A stretch of 52,476 nt of DNA from Bradyrhizobium acaciae (GCF_020889785.1 NZ_JACMYK010000041.1:1-52476); one strand, 5' to 3'; positions 42,253 to 50,855 are shown, counted from the stretch's first letter. The notes: generated from the letters alone by a model not told the origin. Translations and numbers: made by a program.

Positions 42253-43164
42253 ATGCGGATATTATTGACGGGCTGTAGCGGTTTCGTCGGCTCTGCTCTC
42301 GGTCCCCGGTTGGTGGCCGAGGGGCATGAGTTGTTCAGCGTCTGCCGGCCGGGAACGTCGGTCGCCTTCGGAACGAAAGTGGTTTGGGATGGAGCGGCTT
42401 CGATCGAAGCTGCCGACTTTCCCAAGACGATCGATGTTGTCGTTCATGGCGCTCAATCGCGCCGCTACCGCGATTTCCCCGCGGATTCGCTGGAGATGTT
42501 TGACGTCAACGTCGGCATGACAATGCGGCTGCTGGATTGGGCGGCGCGGGCGTCGGTCAAGCACTTTTGCCTGCTTTCGTCGGGGGCGGTCTACGAGCCG
42601 TTCGCGGGAACGCTGAGAGAGGATGCGGGCCTTGCGCCTCCCGGTTTTCTCGGCGCGAGCAAGTTTGCGTCCGAAGTCGTTGCGAAGCCGTTCTCTAGTA
42701 TTTTCTCCTTGAGCATTCTGAGATTGTTCTTTCCCTACGGTCCGGGCCAGCGTGATCGGCTCATTCCGCAGCTGGTCCGCAGGATCCAGGACGGCGAGGC
42801 GATCCAGCTCTCCGGCGGAACGGAAGGGATTCGGCTCGCTCCCACCTTCATCGACGATATCGTCGAAGTCATCCTCGCCAGTATTGCTTCGTCGTGGACG
42901 GATACGCTCAACGTGGCAGCCTCCGAGACGCTCTCAATCCGGCAGATCGCGAACACGATAGGTCAGCAGCTTGGCCTCGAACCGAAATTCGAGACCGTGA
43001 ACCCGAACACTCCTTCCGTCGACATTGCTCCTGATCTGAGCCGTCTTGCATCTCGCTTGGACTTGCGGCGGTTTGTGCAGTTCAAGGAAGGGCTTCAGAA
43101 GACGATCTCCGCGAGCCCTGTCAATGCAGCGGGTCACCGTCTGGCTCAGTCCCAACACCGCTAG
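42253..43164 (+). CDS. NAD-dependent epimerase/dehydratase-like protein lacking the catalytic Tyr
   Basis: A 303-residue extended-SDR protein with 'RILLTGCSGFVGSALGPRLV' (NAD site), 'FCLLSSGAVYEP' and 'FFPYGPGQRDRLI'. The active-site segment reads 'GFLGASKFASE': the Lys of YxxxK is kept but the Tyr is Leu. It may therefore use other residues, act as a dehydrogenase with altered chemistry, or be inactive. It follows the methyltransferase by seven bases and precedes the 2-epimerase gene by eight, so it is in the operon. Confidence 0.8.
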   Translation: MRILLTGCSGFVGSALGPRLVAEGHELFSVCRPGTSVAFGTKVVWDGAASIEAADFPKTIDVVVHGAQSRRYRDFPADSLEMFDVNVGMTMRLLDWAARASVKHFCLLSSGAVYEPFAGTLREDAGLAPPGFLGASKFASEVVAKPFSSIFSLSILRLFFPYGPGQRDRLIPQLVRRIQDGEAIQLSGGTEGIRLAPTFIDDIVEVILASIASSWTDTLNVAASETLSIRQIANTIGQQLGLEPKFETVNPNTPSVDIAPDLSRLASRLDLRRFVQFKEGLQKTISASPVNAAGHRLAQSQHR

Positions 43165-43172
43165 TAGAACCC

Positions 43173-44228
43173 ATGACGCTGAAGATCCTGACCATCGTTG
43201 GTGCCCGGCCGCAGTTCATCAAAGCCGCGGCCGTCAGCCGTGCGATCCGGGAGACCGATGGGCTCACGGAAGTGATGGTGCATACCGGTCAGCATTTCGA
43301 CCCGAACATGTCAGATGTCTTCTTCGAGGAGCTCGACATTCCGAGGCCGCGACATCATCTCGATATCAATGGCGGCGGCCATGGCGATATGACGGGACGC
43401 ATGCTGATGGCGATCGAGCCGATCCTGCTCGAGGAAAAGCCCGACTGGGTCGTCGTCTACGGCGACACCAATTCGACGCTGGCCGGTGCTCTCGCGGCGT
43501 CGAAGCTGCATATTCCGGTCGCGCATGTCGAGGCGGGCCTGCGATCGTTCAATCGCCGCATGCCGGAGGAGATCAACCGGGTCGTGACGGACCATCTCTC
43601 CGCGCTGCAGCTCTGTCCGACGACGACCGCCGTGACCAATCTGGCTGCTGAAGGCGTGACGGCCGGCGTCCATCACGTCGGGGACGTGATGTACGATGCG
43701 ACCCTGTTCGTGACCGACAAGGCAGAGAAGAGCTCGGCGATCTTGAGCAATCTCGGACTGGCCCCGAAGACATATGCGCTCGCGACGATCCATCGTGCGG
43801 AGAACACCGCGGATCGGCAGCAGCTTCTCGCAGTCGTGCAGTTCCTGCAGGATCAGTCGCGCAAATTTCCCGTTGCCCTCCCGCTGCACCCACGCACCCG
43901 ACAGGCTGCGCTGGCGATGGGGGTCAGTCTGGGCGGCTTGCGGGTCATCGATCCCGTGGGTTACCTCGATATGGCGAAGCTTCTGCACAACGCCGTTGAA
44001 GTCTACACGGACTCCGGAGGGGTGCAGAAGGAGGCCTATTTCCATCGCGTCCCGTGCATCACATTGCGTGACGAGACCGAGTGGACGGAGACGATCACGC
44101 ACGGGTGGAACCGGCTCTGGAAGCAGCCGGCGCAGGCCGTTCGGCGTGATATCGACGAGTATGGCACGGGTCGCGCCGCCTATGACGTCGCGCGCTTGTT
44201 GATTTCCGGCAGCTCGCCGGGCATTTGA
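43173..44228 (+). CDS. wecB: Non-hydrolysing UDP-N-acetyl-sugar 2-epimerase (WecB/WbpI family)
   Basis: A 351-residue GT-B-fold epimerase: 'TIVGARPQFIKAAAVSRAI', 'HTGQHFDPNMSDVFFEEL', 'YGDTNSTLAGALAASKLH', 'HVEAGLRSFNRRMPEEINR' and 'YTDSGGVQKEAYF'. The family interconverts UDP-GlcNAc and UDP-ManNAc. In the wbp/wlb pathway, WbpI/WlbD acts on UDP-2,3-diacetamido-glucuronic acid, and the WlbA and WlbB homologues upstream make that role attractive. Sequence alone does not separate WecB from WbpI. It is the last gene of the long plus-strand run. Confidence 0.87.
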   Translation: MTLKILTIVGARPQFIKAAAVSRAIRETDGLTEVMVHTGQHFDPNMSDVFFEELDIPRPRHHLDINGGGHGDMTGRMLMAIEPILLEEKPDWVVVYGDTNSTLAGALAASKLHIPVAHVEAGLRSFNRRMPEEINRVVTDHLSALQLCPTTTAVTNLAAEGVTAGVHHVGDVMYDATLFVTDKAEKSSAILSNLGLAPKTYALATIHRAENTADRQQLLAVVQFLQDQSRKFPVALPLHPRTRQAALAMGVSLGGLRVIDPVGYLDMAKLLHNAVEVYTDSGGVQKEAYFHRVPCITLRDETEWTETITHGWNRLWKQPAQAVRRDIDEYGTGRAAYDVARLLISGSSPGI

Positions 44229-44467
44229 TCAGGCTGCCGCCTCTCAACACTGAACGCGGAAGATGGTGTTCCGGGCTTTCCGGCACGCGACACCGGACGC
44301 TGCGGATAGTGTGCCGAAATAGCCAATAATAGCCCCGTTTGGCTGCGCGCCATGGTGCCTGACGAGGCTCCGGTATGGCTTCCAGGGTTGTGGCTTTGCC
44401 GCTATGACGCTATCAGAGACCGAAATAGATGCTTTTCAGGCCGTAACAACCCCGTACGAGTGATGAA
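44229..44467 (+). promoter_or_regulatory. Intergenic region, candidate promoter of the UDP-sugar dehydrogenase gene
   Basis: This 239-base gap breaks the close packing of the operon. TTGTGG (44388-44393) and TATCAG (44411-44416), 17 bases apart, form a weak promoter candidate; the -10 is identical to that of the regulator operon at 11535-11540. No GTTCA-N5-TGAAC palindrome is present. No convincing terminator for the upstream operon was found. Confidence 0.25.
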
Positions 44468-45772
44468 ATGAATTCCGAATTGATCGCGAAGCTCAACGAC
44501 AAAACGGCCAAGATCGGCATCGTCGGTTTGGGCTATGTCGGCCTGCCTCTGATGCTTCGCTATTGCGAGGTCGGCTACAAGGTGATCGGCTTTGACATCG
44601 ACCAGACCAAGGTCGACGCGCTTCGCGCCAGCCGCTCTTATATCGAACATATCTCGAGCGCCAGCATCAAGAATGCGACGGAGCTTGGGTTCGAGCCGAC
44701 GACCGATTTCTCGCGTGCGCGCGAGGTCGATGCGCTGATCCTTTGCGTGCCGACGCCGCTCAACAAGTACCGCGAGCCCGATCTCAGCTTCGTGCTGAAC
44801 ACCACGGAATCGCTGCTGCCGTATCTTCACCCGGGAATGGTGCTGTCGCTGGAAAGCACCACCTATCCCGGCACGACCGAGGAGGAGCTGAAACCGCGCA
44901 TCGAAAAGTGCGGCTTCACCGTCGGCAAGGACGTCTTCCTCGTCTTTTCGCCGGAACGCGAAGACCCCGGCAACCAGAATTTCACGACGCGTTCGATCCC
45001 GAAGGTCTGCGGCGGCTGCACGCCGGCATGTCTCGAGGCCGGCATCGCGCTCTATCGTCAGGTGATCGACAAGGTCGTTCCGGTGAGCTCGACCCAGGCC
45101 GCCGAGCTGACGAAGCTGCTGGAGAACATCCATCGCTCGGTCAACATCGGCCTCGTCAACGAGATGAAGATGGTTGCCGACAAGATGGGGATCGACATTC
45201 ACGAGGTGATCCGCGCGGCGGCGACCAAGCCGTTCGGGTTTGTTCCGTACTACCCCGGTCCGGGCATCGGCGGCCACTGCATTCCAATCGACCCGTTCTA
45301 TCTGACGTGGAAGGCGCGGGAGTACGGCATGCACACCCGCTTCATCGAACTTGCCGGAGAGATCAACTCCTCGATGCCGGATTACGTGGTGTCGAAGATC
45401 TCGCTGGCTCTCAATCAGAGGCACAAGTCGATCAGCGGCAGCTCGATCCTGGTTCTCGGCATCGCCTACAAGAAGAATGTCGACGACGTCCGCGAATCGC
45501 CGTCGGTGGCGTTGATGGAACGGCTTCGTGATCTCGGCGCCAAGGTGTCCTACAGCGATCCGCACGTCCCTGCATTCCCGAAGATGCGGGCGCATTCGTT
45601 CGATCTGTCGAGTGTCGCGCTCACCGAGGACAATCTGCGGCGTTTCGATTGCGTTCTGCTCGCGACCGACCACGACAAGTTCGACTATCAGCTGCTCGGC
45701 GCGCACGCGCCGCTGCTGGTCGATTGCCGTGGCAAGTTTCCTCAGCCGGCAGACAACATCATTCGCGCTTAG
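44468..45772 (+). CDS. wbpA: UDP-N-acetylglucosamine 6-dehydrogenase (WbpA type)
   Basis: A 434-residue nucleotide-sugar dehydrogenase: 'KIGIVGLGYVGLPLMLRYCE' (NAD site), 'ILCVPTPLNKYREPDLS', 'VFSPEREDPGN', and catalytic C271 in 'GPGIGGHCIPIDPFYLTWKA'. The GGHCIPIDPFYL style is that of WbpA-type enzymes using UDP-GlcNAc more than of UDP-glucose dehydrogenase. It would oxidise C6 in two steps to the uronic acid, the first step of the diacetamido-uronic-acid route continued by the WlbA, aminotransferase, WlbB and 2-epimerase homologues. Confidence 0.9.
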   Translation: MNSELIAKLNDKTAKIGIVGLGYVGLPLMLRYCEVGYKVIGFDIDQTKVDALRASRSYIEHISSASIKNATELGFEPTTDFSRAREVDALILCVPTPLNKYREPDLSFVLNTTESLLPYLHPGMVLSLESTTYPGTTEEELKPRIEKCGFTVGKDVFLVFSPEREDPGNQNFTTRSIPKVCGGCTPACLEAGIALYRQVIDKVVPVSSTQAAELTKLLENIHRSVNIGLVNEMKMVADKMGIDIHEVIRAAATKPFGFVPYYPGPGIGGHCIPIDPFYLTWKAREYGMHTRFIELAGEINSSMPDYVVSKISLALNQRHKSISGSSILVLGIAYKKNVDDVRESPSVALMERLRDLGAKVSYSDPHVPAFPKMRAHSFDLSSVALTEDNLRRFDCVLLATDHDKFDYQLLGAHAPLLVDCRGKFPQPADNIIRA

Positions 45773-45843
45773 GCAATCGCGTAAGCGCTCCGGTCATCCC
45801 TCGTGCCCGATAGCCGGTCTGAGAGCGGGTTTGGAGCGGCGCG

Positions 45844-47211
45844 TTAGTCGGCGCGCGCCGCTTGTCGATTTCCGCTCTCAGCGGCTGTCGCTGCCGACAC
45901 CTGGTCGAAGGCTGACCGCGGCGCTATGTACCAGAGCAGGAACAGCAGCCCGGTGCCGTTCGTCAGCAAAGCCGTCGAAAGCGGCACGTTGAGAAGAACC
46001 TGGGGGAGAAGTCCGGCGGATAGCAGCACAAATTGCGACGGCAAGCCGGCCGACAGGCGATTGCCGAGGGCGATGATGAGGCCGCAGCCCAGCGCGGACA
46101 GCGGAGCGAACACCAGGCCGACCGAAGCAACTCCTTCAGTGGCGAACAGCGAAGCATTGAAGGCGCCAAGATCGTAGGCCTTGGCCATGACGGCCCATAT
46201 TGGCTCGTTATAGGCGCACGCAACCACGGCCTTCAGCGCGTTGATCTGGCAGAAATGGGTCAGCGGGTGCGCTGAGAAATAGTTGTTATAAACCTCAAGG
46301 GCGAGCGACGGGATCGCGACCATCCTGGTGTTGACGGTGCCGAAATAAACCAGTCCGGGGGTGAGTGGAAACACCTCGGCCTTGACCAGGAGGAACAAGA
46401 TGGTGCCGATCAGGACAGGCAGGAAGAACGACAGGATCGTTGCAACCCTGGCCTCGGCCAGCTTGCAGATGAGCGCGAGAAACAGCAGCCAGACCGGAGC
46501 AAACAGCGCCATCTTGGTCAGCATGATCGGGTAGAACAAAAGCATCAGAAGCAGGGCGATCCCTGCCTGCCAGAACCGCTTGCTGGCGACGAAGCAGGCA
46601 AAGGCGAACGGCAACAGCGCGTTTGAGGCGATCCAGACGGCGTATCGCAGGAAGCCCGGAAGCTCCGCCTCCGCGCGATACTTGTACATCTCACTGAGAC
46701 CGACCAGCTGGAGATTATAGAGGGAGCCGATGCCGACGATGGCGGCTGAGGCAATCAGGATGACGGAAGGCAGCATGTGAAAGGCGCGTGCCGGCATCAC
46801 GACGGCCTGCTGCACTGGAGAGATGACGAACAGGGCGGGGACGAGGAACGCAAATGCCGAAAGCACGATCGAGGCGAGCGCCAGGCGGTGATCGTAATCA
46901 AGCAATGAAAATTCGGCTAGCCAGAGATATCCCAGGACCATGATGTAGAAGTAGAAGCCGACGAGGTAGCCAAAGCTGAAGCGCCCAAATGCGAACAGGA
47001 TCACGACCGGGCTGAACGCCACCACATTCAGGATTGCCGCCGCCAGGTGCGACTTGTCGAAACCGATGATGCCCGGGAAGGAATTGGTGATCGTGATGCA
47101 ATACAACGAAACGGCGCAAACCACGACGTGGGCATAAGCGAGCATGCCGAGCCTGGCCTGGGGCCAACCGAAACCGGGCTCCAGCTGAATAACGCGATCG
47201 TTCATTCTCAT
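45844..47211 (-). CDS. Polytopic membrane protein, possible O-antigen polymerase (Wzy-like)
   Basis: A 455-residue hydrophobic protein with about ten to twelve membrane segments, for example 'YAHVVVCAVSLYCITITNSF', 'AFLVPALFVISPVQ' and 'TILSFFLPVLIGTILFLLVK'. A hydrophilic loop of about 50 residues between late segments ('SLALEVYNNYFSAHPLTHFC') is typical of Wzy-like polymerases. There is no conserved catalytic motif to confirm this. I start at ATG 47211; the longer upstream frame is hydrophilic and poorly coding. It is the only minus-strand gene between 8 and 50 kb. A Wzy would be unexpected beside a Wzm/Wzt exporter unless a second polysaccharide is made. Confidence 0.72.
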   Translation of the reverse strand: MRMNDRVIQLEPGFGWPQARLGMLAYAHVVVCAVSLYCITITNSFPGIIGFDKSHLAAAILNVVAFSPVVILFAFGRFSFGYLVGFYFYIMVLGYLWLAEFSLLDYDHRLALASIVLSAFAFLVPALFVISPVQQAVVMPARAFHMLPSVILIASAAIVGIGSLYNLQLVGLSEMYKYRAEAELPGFLRYAVWIASNALLPFAFACFVASKRFWQAGIALLLMLLFYPIMLTKMALFAPVWLLFLALICKLAEARVATILSFFLPVLIGTILFLLVKAEVFPLTPGLVYFGTVNTRMVAIPSLALEVYNNYFSAHPLTHFCQINALKAVVACAYNEPIWAVMAKAYDLGAFNASLFATEGVASVGLVFAPLSALGCGLIIALGNRLSAGLPSQFVLLSAGLLPQVLLNVPLSTALLTNGTGLLFLLWYIAPRSAFDQVSAATAAESGNRQAARAD

Positions 47212-47559
47212 TACCGCCGTGTCGGGCTTTCCGTCTGGACTGCTTCGCTGATGGTCATCGGGTTCGACAGGGGCATGGCATGGCACGGCACCGGTAGGAC
47301 GACAAGAATTATGCTTGTGTTTCATTCTATGAATGTTGCCCAATGACGCAAATGCCGCCTGCACCTCCGATGGGTCGGCGCCGCGTGCCTCCGGCAGCAA
47401 ATCCGCTGCGGACCGTGCCGCCTGATCGGCGCGCGGCCTTGCCTTACCCCGGGTTTTCTGGGTAATGGAACGCTATCGTGCGGCTCGCAAGGCCGCTTGT
47501 TCCCTCGGTTTTTCGGTCGGCTGCTAGGGCCGGTCACGAGACAAGACAGGGCCTGTTGC
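47212..47559. other. Divergent 348-base intergenic region with small palindromes
   Basis: No credible gene is seen. The region must carry promoters for the minus-strand membrane protein and the plus-strand oxidoreductase operon. Two inverted repeats are visible: CATTC 47323-47327 with GAATG 47331-47335 around TAT, and TTACCC 47444-47449 with GGGTAA 47460-47465 around a 10-base loop. Neither resembles the GTTCA-N5-TGAAC operators. CAGGG at 47547-47551 precedes ATG 47560. Confidence 0.4.
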
Positions 47560-48621
47560 ATGATCAGATTTGGCCTGCTCGGGTGCGGGCGTATTGCCAA
47601 GCGTCATTCCGATCTCCTGGGTGGCAATCATATCGCGGGAGCGAGCCTGGTCGCGGTTTGCGACCCGATCCGCGCGCGCGCTGATGCGGTCGCCGGGAAG
47701 TTCGCTGTTCCGGCCCATTACGACATGGATGAGTTCCTGGCGCGCAAGGATATCGACGCGGTTGCCGTGCTGACGCCGAGCGGACTGCATCCCGCGCATG
47801 TGATCGCCTGCGCCAGGGCCGGCAAGCACGTCGTGGTCGAGAAGCCGATGGCGCTGCGTCTGCAGGACGCCGACGACATGATCCGGGCCTGCGACGAGGC
47901 AGGCATCAAGATGTTCATCGTCAAGCAGAACCGCTTCAACGTGCCGGTGGTCAAGGCGCGTGAGGCGCTCGATGCCGGCCGCTTCGGCAAGCTCATCCTG
48001 GGGACGGTCCGGGTGCGCTGGTGCCGGGATCAGGCCTATTACGACCAGGACGATTGGCGCGGCACCTGGGCCTATGACGGCGGAGTGCTGACCAATCAGG
48101 CGAGCCACCATGTCGACATGCTGGAGTGGTTCTTCGGCGACGTTGTGAGCGTGCACGCGCGCGCGACGACGGCGCTGGCCAATATCGAAACCGAGGATAC
48201 GGCCGTCGCAACGCTGAAGTTTCGCAACGGCGCGCTCGGGATTATCGAGGCGACCACCGCGGCGCGTCCGACCGATCTCGAGGGCTCGCTGTCGATTCTC
48301 GGCGAGAAGGGCACGGTCGAGATTTCCGGCTTCGCGGTCAACCAGATCCGGCACTGGCGCTTTGTCAACGAGCTGCCGTCGGACAAGGACGTGGTGGAGA
48401 AGTTCTCGGTCAACCCGCCCAACGTCTACGGCTTCGGCCATCAGGCCTACTACCATCACGTGGTCGATTGCCTGGAGAACCAACGCGCTGCGCTGGTCGA
48501 CGGGCTCGAGGGCCGCAAGAGCCTGGAGCTGATCTCGGCCCTCTATGAGTCGATCGAGACCGGTGAGGAAGTTGCGCTGCGCTTCACGCCGCGCTTGAGC
48601 CGATTGGGTGTCGTTTCGTGA
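47560..48621 (+). CDS. Gfo/Idh/MocA sugar oxidoreductase
   Basis: A 353-residue NAD-dependent oxidoreductase: 'RFGLLGCGRIAKRHSDLLGG', 'DAVAVLTPSGLHPAHVIACA', 'VVEKPMALRLQDADDMI', then 'YDGGVLTNQASHHVDMLEWF' with the usual His. It is longer and only distantly related to the WlbA-type protein at 12835. The operon order oxidoreductase, hexapeptide acyltransferase, aminotransferase (with a four-base then a ten-base junction) is that of WbpB-WbpD-WbpE, so this set may make a second 3-acylamino sugar or supply the aminotransferase for the first. I start at ATG 47560, just before the Rossmann motif. Confidence 0.87.
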   Translation: MIRFGLLGCGRIAKRHSDLLGGNHIAGASLVAVCDPIRARADAVAGKFAVPAHYDMDEFLARKDIDAVAVLTPSGLHPAHVIACARAGKHVVVEKPMALRLQDADDMIRACDEAGIKMFIVKQNRFNVPVVKAREALDAGRFGKLILGTVRVRWCRDQAYYDQDDWRGTWAYDGGVLTNQASHHVDMLEWFFGDVVSVHARATTALANIETEDTAVATLKFRNGALGIIEATTAARPTDLEGSLSILGEKGTVEISGFAVNQIRHWRFVNELPSDKDVVEKFSVNPPNVYGFGHQAYYHHVVDCLENQRAALVDGLEGRKSLELISALYESIETGEEVALRFTPRLSRLGVVS

Positions 48622-49085
48622 ATCGGCCGGAAGTGCATCAGGCCAGCGTGCGCGATGTCGCGTTCGGCGAGCGCGTCAAGATCGTCGAGCCCTGCAATCT
48701 CTATGGCTGCAAGCTCGGTGACGACTGCTTCATCGGGCCTTTCACCGAGATCCAGAAAGGCGTGGTCGTCGGGGCGCGCACCCGCGTGCAGTCGCACGCC
48801 TTCGTCTGCGAGCTCGTCACCATTGGTGACGATTGCTTCGTCGGCCACGGCGTAATGTTCGTCAACGACACGTTCGCAACCGGCGGCCCGGCGCGCGGAC
48901 GCAAGGAGCTGTGGCGCGAGACCGTGATCGGCAATCGTGTGTCGATCGGCTCCAATGCCACGATCATGCCGGTCAGGATCGCGGACGATGTCGTCATCGG
49001 TGCGGGATCTGTGGTGACCAAGGACATCACGACATCAGGCACCTATGCCGGCAATCCGGCGCGCCGGCTGCTGGCGAGCCAATAG
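48618..49085 (+). CDS. Hexapeptide-repeat acyltransferase (WlbB/FdtC-like)
   Basis: A 155-residue left-handed beta-helix protein with repeats such as 'RVKIVEPCNLYGCKLGDDCF'-like coils, 'IGPFTEIQKGVVVGARTRVQ' and 'GDDCFVGHGVMFVNDTFATG', ending 'KDITTSGTYAGNPARRLL'. The GTG start overlaps the previous stop (GTGA). It resembles amino-sugar N-acetyltransferases of nucleotide-sugar pathways and sits between the matching oxidoreductase and aminotransferase. It is shorter than the copy at 13770 and lacks its C-terminal tail. Confidence 0.86.
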   Translation: MNRPEVHQASVRDVAFGERVKIVEPCNLYGCKLGDDCFIGPFTEIQKGVVVGARTRVQSHAFVCELVTIGDDCFVGHGVMFVNDTFATGGPARGRKELWRETVIGNRVSIGSNATIMPVRIADDVVIGAGSVVTKDITTSGTYAGNPARRLLASQ

Positions 49086-49095
49086 GGGAACATCG

Positions 49096-50193
49096 ATGGT
49101 TGTGCCGTATGCCGACCTGCAACTGCAATACCAGTCGATCAAGGGCGAGATCGATGCGGCGATCGCCGGTGTGATCCGCGACAACGCCTTCATCCGCGGC
49201 GGCTATGTCGACGTTTTCGAGCGCGAGTTTGCGGCGGCTGCGGAGGTCGCTCACTGCGTATCCTGTGCCAACGGCACCGACGCGCTTTACCTCGCCATGC
49301 GCGCGCTGAAGGTGCAGCCGGGCGACGAGGTGATCACGACAGCGCATTCCTGGATCTCGACCGCGGCGATGATCACCCATTCCGGTGCCACCGTCGTATT
49401 CTGCGATACCGATGATGCGACGTTCACGATCGATCCGGCCGCGATCGAGGCGGCGATCACGCCGCGCACGGTCGGCATCATCCCGGTGCATCTGTACGGC
49501 CAGCCCGCGGATATGGACGCGATCATGGCGATCGCGCAGAAGCACAAGCTCTGGGTGATCGAGGACTGTGCGCAGGCCCATCTCGCGCGTTACAAGGGCC
49601 GCATGGTCGGCACCTTCGGCGAGGCCGCGACCTATTCGTTCTATCCCGGCAAGAATCTCGGCGCGATGGGCGACGCCGGCGCGGTCGTCACCAACGATGC
49701 GGCGCTCGCGGAGCAGATGGCCATGCTGGCGCGCCATGGCGGGCTGGTGAAGCACCAGCACCATATCGAGGGCATCAACAGCCGGCTCGATGGTATGCAG
49801 GCCGCGATCCTCTCGGCCAAGCTGCCGCATCTCGCCGCCTGGACCGAGGCCCGGCAGGCCGCCGCCGAAGTCTACGACGCCGGCCTCAACCAGATCGAGG
49901 ACGTCGTGGTGCCCGAGGTCGCGCCGGCGCGCAGCCACGTCTATCACCTCTACACGATCAGGCATCCGCGCCGCGACGCGCTCGCCGCACACCTCAATGC
50001 CAATGGGGTGCAGACCGCGATCAATTACCCGACGGCGCTGCCGTTCCTGCCGGCCTATGCCCGGTTTGGTCATCGGCCGGAGCAATTCCCCAACGCCCAT
50101 CGCGATCAGGGCCGGATCCTCTCGCTGCCGATGTTCGCCGAGATCACGCGCCAGCAGCAGGATGAAGTGATCGAGCTGGTTCGGAAGTTCTGA
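49096..50193 (+). CDS. DegT-family aminotransferase, copy 2 (WbpE/WlbC-like)
   Basis: A 365-residue PLP enzyme: 'VPYADLQLQYQSIKGEID', 'DNAFIRGGYVDVFEREFA', 'CVSCANGTDALYLAMRAL', 'VIEDCAQAHLARYKG' and 'SFYPGKNLGAMGDAGAVVTN' with PLP lysine K186. It resembles WbpE/WlbC, which aminates the 3-keto uronic acid made by WbpB/WlbA. ATG 49096 has AGGGGA seven bases upstream; an earlier ATG inside the previous gene is unlikely. Base composition is notably GC-rich here (46 of 60 in the row starting 49801). Confidence 0.89.
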   Translation: MVVPYADLQLQYQSIKGEIDAAIAGVIRDNAFIRGGYVDVFEREFAAAAEVAHCVSCANGTDALYLAMRALKVQPGDEVITTAHSWISTAAMITHSGATVVFCDTDDATFTIDPAAIEAAITPRTVGIIPVHLYGQPADMDAIMAIAQKHKLWVIEDCAQAHLARYKGRMVGTFGEAATYSFYPGKNLGAMGDAGAVVTNDAALAEQMAMLARHGGLVKHQHHIEGINSRLDGMQAAILSAKLPHLAAWTEARQAAAEVYDAGLNQIEDVVVPEVAPARSHVYHLYTIRHPRRDALAAHLNANGVQTAINYPTALPFLPAYARFGHRPEQFPNAHRDQGRILSLPMFAEITRQQQDEVIELVRKF

Positions 50194-50224
50194 TCGTGAT
50201 CGTGGGCTCGCGCCGGGCGCGGGC

Positions 50225-50752
50225 TTAGCCTCGCAGCAGAGGCCGCAGGAACAGCTCCAGATTGGGGCCAGTGAACAGGTGGCCTTTCAGGCCCGCTGCG
50301 CGCGCGGCCTCGAGATCGGTCGGCTGGTCGCCGACCAGGAAGCTTCGCTCGACGTCGACCGGAAAGCGTTCCAGGAGATCGTTGATCATGCCCGGCGAGG
50401 GCTTGCGGCGGTGGCTGACCTGCCGATATCGCTCCACGGTCCCCTCAGGATGGAACGGGCAGTATTCGAAGGCGTCGATATGTGCGCCGATCCTGCCGAG
50501 CTCAGCCGCCATCCAGTCGTGAAGCTGCTGGATGTGGGACTCCTCATAGAGGCCTCTTGCAACGCCGGACTGGTTGGTCACGACAAACGCGAAATAGCCG
50601 ATTTCGTTGACGGCCTTCACGGCCTCGCGCGCGCCGTCGATCCAGATCAGCCTGTGGCTCTCGAAGAGGTAGCCGATGTCCCTGTTCAGGACGCCGTCCC
50701 GATCGAAGAAAACCGCCGGTCGTCGCGGCTGATTTCCTGAAACGTTGTTCAT
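50225..50752 (-). CDS. gmhB: HAD-family heptose-bisphosphate phosphatase (GmhB-like, zinc ligands altered)
   Basis: A 175-residue HAD-IIIA phosphatase. 'VFFDRDGVLNRDIGYLF' supplies the nucleophile and acid/base Asp, 'VVTNQSGVARGLY' motif II, 'RKPSPGMI' the Lys, and 'LVGDQPTDLEAARAAG' the Mg-binding end. E. coli GmhB removes the C7 phosphate of heptose bisphosphate and has a CxH...CxC zinc site; here 'CPFHPEG' is kept but the second pair reads 'SHRRKP' without Cys. It probably serves LPS core or nucleotide-heptose supply. It is convergent with the aminotransferase gene. Confidence 0.86.
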   Translation of the reverse strand: MNNVSGNQPRRPAVFFDRDGVLNRDIGYLFESHRLIWIDGAREAVKAVNEIGYFAFVVTNQSGVARGLYEESHIQQLHDWMAAELGRIGAHIDAFEYCPFHPEGTVERYRQVSHRRKPSPGMINDLLERFPVDVERSFLVGDQPTDLEAARAAGLKGHLFTGPNLELFLRPLLRG

Positions 50753-50855
50753 GAGCTGGTGATCCGTCCGTCTCCACGAGGCACGAACTAGCTCAATAGT
50801 TCACAATGCCCCGCGCGACAAATCCGGATCGACCACGCTCCGGGTGCTTTTGCGT

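Noticed and set aside
44402..45706. Minus-strand open frame of 434 codons
   Set aside because: It is a shadow of the WbpA-type dehydrogenase; the translation is low-complexity Arg/Asp/His-rich.
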